Assembly: GCA_938021445.1 (NCBI GenBank)
Contig: CALIGR010000071.1
Location: 1 to 7,147, forward strand
Direction: 5' to 3'
DNA length: 7,147 nt
DNA from: an uncultured Candidatus Altimarinota bacterium
GTDB lineage: Bacteria; Patescibacteriota; Gracilibacteria; UBA4473
Within the stretch, counting starts at the first letter, position 1. Every line of letters begins with the position of its first letter. Of the stretch, positions 1 to 4,869 are shown one piece after another. Below the pieces are notes generated by a model that had not been told where the DNA came from, made no database searches, and saw only the letters and a list, made by a program, of their open reading frames with translations. The position numbers and the translations under genes are program-made.

Positions 1-3000
1 ACTCCTGCTGAAGAAGCCGCTGAGGACGCTACTGAAGCCGCTACCGCTGCTGCTAATGCCGCTACCGCTGCTGCTAATGCCGCTACCGCTGCTGCTAATG
101 CCGCTACGGCTGCTGAAGAAGCTCAAACTTCTGCTACTGCCGCTGCTGCTGATGCCGCTGAAGCTCAAGCTACCGCTGATGCTTCTGGGGATCCAGCTGA
201 TCAAACGACTGCTACTGCCGCTGCTGCTGCTGCTGCTGATGCCGCTACGGCTGCTGCTAATGCCGCTACTGCCGCTGAAGAAGCTACCACTGCTGCTGCT
301 GATGCCGCTACAGCTGCTGCTGATGCCGCTACTGATGCTACTAACGCTGCTACGGCTGCTGAAGAAGCTCAAACCGCTGAAAATGCTGGTGATGACGCTG
401 CCGCTGAGACGGCTGCTCAGGAAGCTGCTGCTGCCGCTGAAGAAGCTACCACTGCTGCTGCTGAGGCCGCTACCGACGCTACTAACGCTGCTACGGCTGC
501 TGAGGCCGCTACGGCTGCTGCTCAGGAAGCTGCTACTGCGGCTGAAGAAGCCGCTACTACACCTGAACTTGTTGAATTCTTTGTAGAAAAAATCACTCCT
601 AGTGGTGATGGTGGTCTTGGACCATTCAACATCGATATCACTTGTCTTAATGGTGATTCCCACAGCTTTGTACTAAATGGTGGTGAGTCTGGTTCTTTCT
701 TCTACGAAGCTAACAGTCAAATCAACTGTTCTGTAAGCGAAACGCTTACTGCCGCTCAAGACGGATTCTTTGATATTACTGTGGGAGATGATGCTGGACC
801 AAGTAATGGAGCTCTTAATGCTTCAAATTCTTCTACTCACGCTGGAACTACTTTCACCGTAACTAACGAGTATACTGGTCCTGAAGTAGTTGAATTCTTT
901 GTAGAAAAAATCACTCCTAGTGGTGATGGTGGTCTTGGACCATTCAACATCGATATCACTTGTGGTAACGGTGATTCCCACAGCTTTGTGCTAAACGGTG
1001 GTGAGACTGATTCTTTCTTTTACCCAGCTGAAAGCCAAATTAACTGCGCCGTGAGCGAAACGCTTACAGCCGCTCAAGATGGTTTCTTCGATGTTACTGT
1101 TGGAGACGATGCTGGGCCAAGCAATGGAATTCTTAATACTGCGAACTCTACTGCTTTCGCTGGAACTACTTTCACCGTAACTAACGAGTACACAGGTGAA
1201 GAAGCTGATGCGGCTGTTATTGCTGCTGTTGAAGCGGCTGAAGAAGCTAGCTCTACTGCTTCAAGCACCGCTACCGCTGCTATAGAAGCTTCTAATGCCG
1301 GAGCTACTGAAGAAGCTGATGCGGCTGTTGTTGCTGCTGGTGAAGCGACTGAAGCGGCGGCGGCGGCTCAAGAAGCGGCCACTGCTGCTGAAAAAGCTAT
1401 CGCTCTTGCTGAAGAAACGGAAGCCCCTGAAGATATCGCGGCGGCTCAAGAAGCCATCGTCGCGGCTCAAGAAGCCGCTATCGCGGCTCAAGAAGCTATC
1501 GTGGCAGCCGAAGAAGCGGCGGCAGCTGCTATCGTTGCTGCGGCTCAATCGACGAGCTCTACTGGAGGAAGCACTACTGAAGAAACGACTACTAGTGGTG
1601 GAACCACCACTGAAGAAACGACGACAACAACTGGAGGTGGTGGTACTACAACTACAACTACAACTACAACGACAACAACGACTACAAACCAAGTTGTATT
1701 TGGTGATGGATCAACTGGAACTTCTGATCTTCAATTTGGTGGAGGAAGTGTCCCACAAAGACATATTGTTATGATCTGTGGGGATGAATTCCAATGTCGA
1801 GCGATGTTCCCAACAAGAGATTCATCTCTTGGAAGTCAAGATACTGCTTTCGACGACTACAACGAATGTAAACAAAGTGGTGGAAGCACTACTGGATACC
1901 AATGTGCGGTTCAGTGGGCGGAAGCTAAAGGACTTAAAGTTTGTGGTGTTGAAGCGATCTGTACAGGAAATGGTAAAAGCGTAAGCGCTAACATGACCAT
2001 TATCACTGGTGGGATTGAACAGTACCGAAGCATCTATGGTGTTTCTCAAAACGTAATGTCTCAGACACTAGTTCCTACTAAACCAGCCGTTGAAAAAGTT
2101 GAAGTTCAAAAACCAACACCCGTTGTCAAAAAACAAGTGAAACTCAACCGAATCAAAAACAATGTTTCTCAGATGGACCTCTACCCACTTACTGGATACG
2201 TTCCAGAATGGCTCCGAGAAAAATACCAAGCTGAAACACTGTTCCCTTACGATTCCGCTGATGGACCTTACTACGAAGCGGCTATTAATCTTTTCCGACA
2301 AGGCGTTATCTCTGGGTACGATGACTCAGGTGACATCACTCTTGTAAACAACTTCAACAACGCTGAAATGGCTAAAGTTCTAGCTCACGCCGCTGAAGTA
2401 ATGCTTGAATACGGAAACACGAGTGCCTTCGCTGATGTAAACACGGACGCTTGGTACTTCCCTTATACAGAAACCCTTAAAAACATGGGTATCATTGGAG
2501 GTACAAACTTCAACCCATCAGCCCAAGTTACTCTTGGCTCTATGTCATCTGCGCTAGGAAGCGCTTTCAATTTTGATGGAAGCCTTGCCAGTATGGCTCG
2601 ACGAAACCTACTCACTGATGAACTTAAAGGACAATCTGGAGACTACGGTCTTTCTCGAGGGCAAGCCCTTGATATGGTAAGCCGAACTCTCTGGATGGTT
2701 GATCGAGGGTCTAGTGCCTACGAAGAAAACGTATACGTATCTATCCCTTCAATGGGCGTCGCTAATCTTCCCGCTTCTCAGACCGTTCTAACAGACGCTT
2801 CTGTCTGGCTAGACGACCTGACAAACACAGGAGCTGGTCACTACTACGACCCAGAACAAGATATGTTTATTGTCTTCGCTCACTCTTCTATCTGGCCTGG
2901 AGACCCAACTCCATACGGTCCAGTATTCAAACCAATGATTGGTGGAATGGAAGACGGAGAACGAGTTATGCTTACTCGAAACGGACAAACGGCTCAGTAC

Positions 3001-3147
3001 GAAGTTTTCTTCTCTGAACTCATTAATCCTTACGAAACTAATCGTCTAGACGATAGCTTCGAAGGCGCTGCTGATCTCGTACTCTTCACTTGTGGAGTTG
3101 ATTTCGACAACGAACGATGGATTGTCAAACTTCGAGAAGTTAAATAA
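1..3147 (+). CDS. Large mosaic surface protein: Ala-rich stalks, two DUF5979-like domains, three SLH repeats, C-terminal sortase domain (5' partial)
   Basis: The frame is open from base 1 to TAA at 3145, giving 1048 visible residues; the true start and any signal peptide lie upstream. A GTG at 781 falls inside a repeated domain and is not a credible start. Domains by visible residue: Ala-rich heptads 1-187; two DUF5979-like domains 188-293 and 294-399, each with a Cys pair (215/243, 321/349) and ending in VTNEYTG; Ala-rich heptads 400-516; Thr/Gly linker 517-563; module with six Cys (593, 599, 623, 635, 648, 654); Pro/Lys linker; SLH repeats near 747-805, 809-860 and 861-900 (the third degenerate); sortase domain about 910-1048. 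The sortase triad is His961 (FAHSS), Cys1031 (LVLFTCG) and Arg1039 (NERWIV). SLH domains usually hold proteins to envelope polymers and sortases are cysteine transpeptidases; anchoring a transpeptidase on a surface stalk is inference. No transmembrane segment is visible. Of 17 Arg codons outside the repeats, 14 are CGA. Confidence 0.9.
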   Translation, partial: TPAEEAAEDATEAATAAANAATAAANAATAAANAATAAEEAQTSATAAAADAAEAQATADASGDPADQTTATAAAAAAADAATAAANAATAAEEATTAAADAATAAADAATDATNAATAAEEAQTAENAGDDAAAETAAQEAAAAAEEATTAAAEAATDATNAATAAEAATAAAQEAATAAEEAATTPELVEFFVEKITPSGDGGLGPFNIDITCLNGDSHSFVLNGGESGSFFYEANSQINCSVSETLTAAQDGFFDITVGDDAGPSNGALNASNSSTHAGTTFTVTNEYTGPEVVEFFVEKITPSGDGGLGPFNIDITCGNGDSHSFVLNGGETDSFFYPAESQINCAVSETLTAAQDGFFDVTVGDDAGPSNGILNTANSTAFAGTTFTVTNEYTGEEADAAVIAAVEAAEEASSTASSTATAAIEASNAGATEEADAAVVAAGEATEAAAAAQEAATAAEKAIALAEETEAPEDIAAAQEAIVAAQEAAIAAQEAIVAAEEAAAAAIVAAAQSTSSTGGSTTEETTTSGGTTTEETTTTTGGGGTTTTTTTTTTTTTTNQVVFGDGSTGTSDLQFGGGSVPQRHIVMICGDEFQCRAMFPTRDSSLGSQDTAFDDYNECKQSGGSTTGYQCAVQWAEAKGLKVCGVEAICTGNGKSVSANMTIITGGIEQYRSIYGVSQNVMSQTLVPTKPAVEKVEVQKPTPVVKKQVKLNRIKNNVSQMDLYPLTGYVPEWLREKYQAETLFPYDSADGPYYEAAINLFRQGVISGYDDSGDITLVNNFNNAEMAKVLAHAAEVMLEYGNTSAFADVNTDAWYFPYTETLKNMGIIGGTNFNPSAQVTLGSMSSALGSAFNFDGSLASMARRNLLTDELKGQSGDYGLSRGQALDMVSRTLWMVDRGSSAYEENVYVSIPSMGVANLPASQTVLTDASVWLDDLTNTGAGHYYDPEQDMFIVFAHSSIWPGDPTPYGPVFKPMIGGMEDGERVMLTRNGQTAQYEVFFSELINPYETNRLDDSFEGAADLVLFTCGVDFDNERWIVKLREVK
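37..114 (+). repeat. 21-bp tandem repeat coding an alanine heptad
   Basis: Three identical 21-bp units lie at 37-57, 58-78 and 79-99, followed by a partial, slightly diverged unit. Each codes the seven residues AATAAAN. The seven-residue rhythm continues in diverged form to about base 560 (variants such as AATAAAD and AATAAEE). This suggests a long alanine-based helix or coiled coil acting as a stalk, and growth by unit duplication. Confidence 0.85.
562..1197 (+). repeat. Direct repeat of a 318-bp domain module (two DUF5979-like copies)
   Basis: Copy 1 covers 562-879 and copy 2 covers 880-1197, both exactly 318 bp (106 residues). Bases 571-645 and 889-963 are identical over 75 bp, while the rest differs mainly by synonymous or conservative changes. 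Each copy has two Cys 28 residues apart and ends with a TVTNEYTG-type strand. The paired Cys, Gly-rich turns and final strand resemble the DUF5979 Ig-like stalk domain, an assignment from pattern memory only. Confidence 0.85.
1441..1524 (+). repeat. Imperfect 21-bp tandem repeat in the second Ala-rich stalk
   Basis: Four 21-bp units begin at 1441, 1462, 1483 and 1504 and code AAQEAIV, AAQEAAI, AAQEAIV and AAEEAAA. Ile/Val at fixed heptad positions make a better hydrophobic core than the N-terminal alanine tract, so a helical coiled coil is likely here. Confidence 0.75.
1645..1686 (+). repeat. ACTACA microsatellite coding 14 consecutive threonines
   Basis: Four perfect ACTACA hexamers (1645-1668) followed by mixed Thr codons give an unbroken run of 14 Thr after a Gly4 turn. 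Together with the preceding TTEETTT and SGGTTT stretch it forms a flexible linker of the kind often O-glycosylated in exported proteins. Because the unit is 6 bp, slippage would alter length without changing frame. Confidence 0.85.
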
Positions 3148-3168
3148 TCATTTAACGCTTGATGACTC

Positions 3169-3204
3169 AAAAAATCCCGGAGGATTTCTTCCGGGATTTT
3201 TTTT
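3169..3204 (+). terminator. Rho-independent terminator after the surface-protein gene
   Basis: Bases 3176-3183 (CCCGGAGG) pair with 3188-3195 (CTTCCGGG) through one G-U wobble around an ATTT loop. The stem is extended by T3175-A3196 and by the A run 3169-3174 pairing with the following T tract. Eight Ts (3197-3204) follow the GC core. The A-stem-T symmetry means it could also work on the opposite strand. Confidence 0.9.
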
Positions 3205-3209
3205 ATTCC

Positions 3210-3218
3210 TGCTATACT
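3210..3218 (+). promoter_or_regulatory. Extended -10 promoter for the nucleotidyltransferase gene
   Basis: TGCTATACT is a good TGn-TATAAT-type extended -10 element. No good -35 hexamer is seen; at 17-bp spacing it would fall inside the terminator stem. Initiation about 7 bases downstream, near A3225, would leave a leader of about six bases before the ATG at 3231, with no room for a ribosome binding site. Confidence 0.55.
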
Positions 3219-3230
3219 TTACCCAAAAGC

Positions 3231-4472
3231 ATGAAAACCATTTTCCTCTCCGCCGGACGCTCTTCACGAATGGATCCTCTTTCCGATAAAAATTTTTTAA
3301 GTTTTCAGGGAAAACCACTTATCTTAAAGCTTTTAGAAAATGCTCACAAGGGCGGGCTTGATAACTTCATTATTGTCGGTAATCAAGAAAACTTAGACCA
3401 GATAGAAGTTTTGAAATCTGAAAATAGTTTCCTCTCTAACGCGGTTATTACTAAACAAGAAGACCTCAATGGCATGCACGGTGGACTAAACGTAGCTCTA
3501 GAATTCGTCGAAGACGGCGAACCAGTGATAGTCTTAAACGGAAACGATTTTATAAATCCTCAGGCCTACAAAGACCTAGTAAATCTTGGGAAAAATCACG
3601 ACGGGGCTTTGGTGGCCAAAGAAATAGATAGCTACTTCCCTGGTGGTTATTTTGAAGTGGGAAGTGATGGCCGCATAAAAAGCATTGTAGAAAAGCCAGA
3701 ACCCGGTACAGAACCTTCAAGCCTAATCAATATCGTCGCTCACTATTTTCAAGACGCTCAAGATCTCAAAAAAGCTCTTAACACGGCTCAATCAAATAAA
3801 GATGACGTTTATGAGGTAGCGCTCGATAACCTCTTTAAAACCAAGGATTTTCAAGCCCTTAAATATGAAGGTTTCTGGCAGGCAATAAAGTTTCCCTGGC
3901 ACGTAAACGAAATGGCCTTACAGCTTCTGGTCTTCAGCCACGACGATAAAACCGATTTTGAAGAAATAAAGCCTAAAATCTGGGTCCATAAAACCGCCCA
4001 AATCAGTGAAAACGTAGTCCTTAAAGGCCAAAACATCATCATAGATCAAAACGCTCGGGTGTATGAAAACGCTGTTATTGCCGGTCCTTGCTACCTAGGA
4101 GAAAACACAATTGTGGGGAATAACTGCCTCGTAAGAGAAAGTAATATCGAAAAAAATAGCGCTATAGGATATAACAGTGAAATTGCTAGATCTTATTTAG
4201 CCCCCAATGTTTCCACACACATGGCTTATGTCGGAGACTCTGTCGTAGATGAAAACGTTAACTTTGGCGCTCTCAGCGTGACCTGTAACCTCAGGCTGGA
4301 TCAAAAAAATGTGAAAGTGAAAATCAAAGATAAACTTGTGGATAGTGAAAAACAAAAAATGGGTTCAATTGTTGGAAAAGGCAGTCAGATAGGGGCTGGA
4401 GCTAAGGTTATGCCTGGAAAGAAACTGCCTGTTGATCAACTCGTGAAACCCAACGAAGTTTTCAACGGCTAA
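3231..4472 (+). CDS. Bifunctional-type sugar-1-phosphate nucleotidylyltransferase / acyltransferase (GlmU-like, archaeal-style)
   Basis: The protein has 413 residues from ATG 3231. A TTG start at 3159 in the same frame is rejected because it would place the terminator and promoter inside the gene, and the protein family begins at MKTIFLSAG. Residues 1 to about 235 form a nucleotidyltransferase fold: LSAGRSSRM (6-14) matches the LAAGxGTRM loop, Lys20 and GKP follow, Asp106 in NGND fits the metal-binding Asp, and EKP is at 154-156. Residues from about 255 to 400 are hexapeptide repeats of a left-handed beta-helix. THMAYVGDS (His330 at the GlmU catalytic-His position) is followed by NFGALSVTCNL, whose CNLRLD ending resembles archaeal enzymes of the ST0452 type more than E. 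coli GlmU. It probably makes a UDP- or dTDP-sugar for envelope glycans; the exact sugar cannot be read. It has its own promoter and no visible terminator. Confidence 0.85.
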   Translation: MKTIFLSAGRSSRMDPLSDKNFLSFQGKPLILKLLENAHKGGLDNFIIVGNQENLDQIEVLKSENSFLSNAVITKQEDLNGMHGGLNVALEFVEDGEPVIVLNGNDFINPQAYKDLVNLGKNHDGALVAKEIDSYFPGGYFEVGSDGRIKSIVEKPEPGTEPSSLINIVAHYFQDAQDLKKALNTAQSNKDDVYEVALDNLFKTKDFQALKYEGFWQAIKFPWHVNEMALQLLVFSHDDKTDFEEIKPKIWVHKTAQISENVVLKGQNIIIDQNARVYENAVIAGPCYLGENTIVGNNCLVRESNIEKNSAIGYNSEIARSYLAPNVSTHMAYVGDSVVDENVNFGALSVTCNLRLDQKNVKVKIKDKLVDSEKQKMGSIVGKGSQIGAGAKVMPGKKLPVDQLVKPNEVFNG

Positions 4473-4539
4473 ATCTTAAGTTTTTATAAAGTCTGAATCT
4501 TTCCTCACTAAATCTTCAGAAAAAGTTCAGTATTCAGTT

Positions 4540-4561
4540 AGTTTTCCACGAGTTTTCCACG
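4540..4561 (+). repeat. Tandem 11-bp repeat containing DnaA-box-like sites
   Basis: AGTTTTCCACG occurs twice back to back (4540-4550 and 4551-4561). Each contains TTTTCCACG, which matches the relaxed DnaA box TTWTNCACA at 8 of 9 positions. The 11-bp period would put both on the same DNA face. Confidence 0.6.
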
Positions 4562-4654
4562 CAAAATTTTATCAATCGAAAAAATCTAATAGTTCTTAAT
4601 TAAAGCATTGTATAGAAGATAAATAAAGAGTAATAAAAATATTCAATAAGAAGT

Positions 4655-4756
4655 ATGACTATCACAAAAAGTATTCAGCAAAAACTAAGCACATGGTTCA
4701 AACCAGTATTAGTAACAAGTTTTAGTTTTACACAAATTGTTTCTACTACTTACTAA
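4655..4756 (+). CDS. Possible 33-residue ORF in the intergenic region, doubtful
   Basis: ATG 4655 to TAA 4754 codes 33 residues beginning MTITKSIQQKLSTWFKP and continuing with VLVTSFSFTQIVSTTY. A basic start followed by a hydrophobic stretch resembles a signal peptide, and AAGAAG lies just upstream. I recognise no family. It could be a small membrane peptide, the broken start of an exported protein, or chance in AT-rich DNA; chance is the default. Confidence 0.2.
   Translation: MTITKSIQQKLSTWFKPVLVTSFSFTQIVSTTY
4726..4734 (+). promoter_or_regulatory. DnaA-box-like site TTTTACACA
   Basis: The nine bases fit the relaxed consensus TTWTNCACA exactly and have the same orientation as the tandem boxes about 170 bp upstream. 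In AT-rich DNA such a match can arise by chance, so it matters only together with the other origin-like signals. Confidence 0.3.
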
Positions 4757-4768
4757 GTTTATAAACTT
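4755..4768. repeat. Perfect 14-bp palindrome AAGTTTATAAACTT
   Basis: The sequence is identical to its reverse complement. Its right arm also belongs to a 9-bp inverted repeat, AACAAGTTT (4714-4722) with AAACTTGTT (4763-4771). It could be a dimeric regulator site. It also contains TATAAA (4760-4765), 17 bp after TTGTTT (4737-4742), a weak promoter-like pair. Confidence 0.5.
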
Positions 4769-4802
4769 GTTTATTAAAAAAACTATAAAGGAAAAAATTG
4801 TG

Positions 4803-4832
4803 GGTTTAAGAAACCTTTTGTTCTTTTTTTTT
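4803..4832 (+). terminator. Weak hairpin followed by a T tract
   Basis: GGTTT (4803-4807) pairs with AAACC (4811-4815) around an AAG loop. T-rich sequence follows and ends in nine Ts (4824-4832). The five-base stem is weak. It could stop transcripts entering from upstream just before purB, but may be incidental. Confidence 0.25.
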
Positions 4833-4834
4833 AA

Positions 4835-4862
4835 GTGACAGTTTTCGTTTTTTTTTTAGATT
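4835..4862 (+). promoter_or_regulatory. Possible purB promoter giving a leaderless mRNA
   Basis: GTGACA (4835-4840, 5 of 6 to TTGACA) and TAGATT (4857-4862, 4 of 6 to TATAAT) are separated by 16 bp that include ten Ts. Initiation about 7-8 bases downstream would fall at or next to the purB ATG at 4870, which would explain the absence of a Shine-Dalgarno sequence. Confidence 0.4.
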
Positions 4863-4869
4863 GATTGTG

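Larger units (their letters stand above)
4473..4869. other. AT-rich intergenic region, candidate replication origin
   Basis: This region of about 400 bp carries no confident gene. It holds two tandem TTTTCCACG boxes, one TTTTACACA box, a very AT-rich stretch from about 4562 to 4660, a 14-bp palindrome, a 9-bp inverted repeat (4714-4722 with 4763-4771) and two T tracts before purB. Base composition of the flanking genes changes sides here: left samples have C>G and right samples have G>C. No dnaA or other replication gene is in the window, so the origin reading is an inference. Confidence 0.35.

Noticed and set aside
56..586. Long open frame rich in Leu, Met and Pro overlapping the 5' end of the surface-protein gene
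   Set aside because: It is a +1-shifted reading of GCT/GCC codon repeats (CTG CTG), low in complexity. The in-frame reading continues into recognisable domains.
781..783. GTG as start of the surface-protein gene
   Set aside because: It is an internal Val within the repeated TVGDDAGPSNG stretch. The frame is open upstream to base 1 with homologous repeat sequence.
1441..1524. CRISPR-like array
   Set aside because: The 21-bp units are contiguous without spacers and are coding heptads.
1261..1774. Open frames on both strands across the second Ala-rich and Thr-rich part
   Set aside because: Repetitive codons remove stops in all frames. The products are Ser/Cys/Arg- or Lys/Leu-rich and low in complexity, and the + frame 1 gene explains the sequence.
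2758..2790. LPxTG-type sorting signal at NLPASQT
   Set aside because: It lies inside the sortase domain and lacks the Thr-Gly and the following hydrophobic/basic tail of a sorting signal.
3159..3230. TTG start extending the nucleotidyltransferase by 24 residues
   Set aside because: The extension would translate the terminator hairpin and the promoter. The conserved N-terminal strand begins at ATG 3231.
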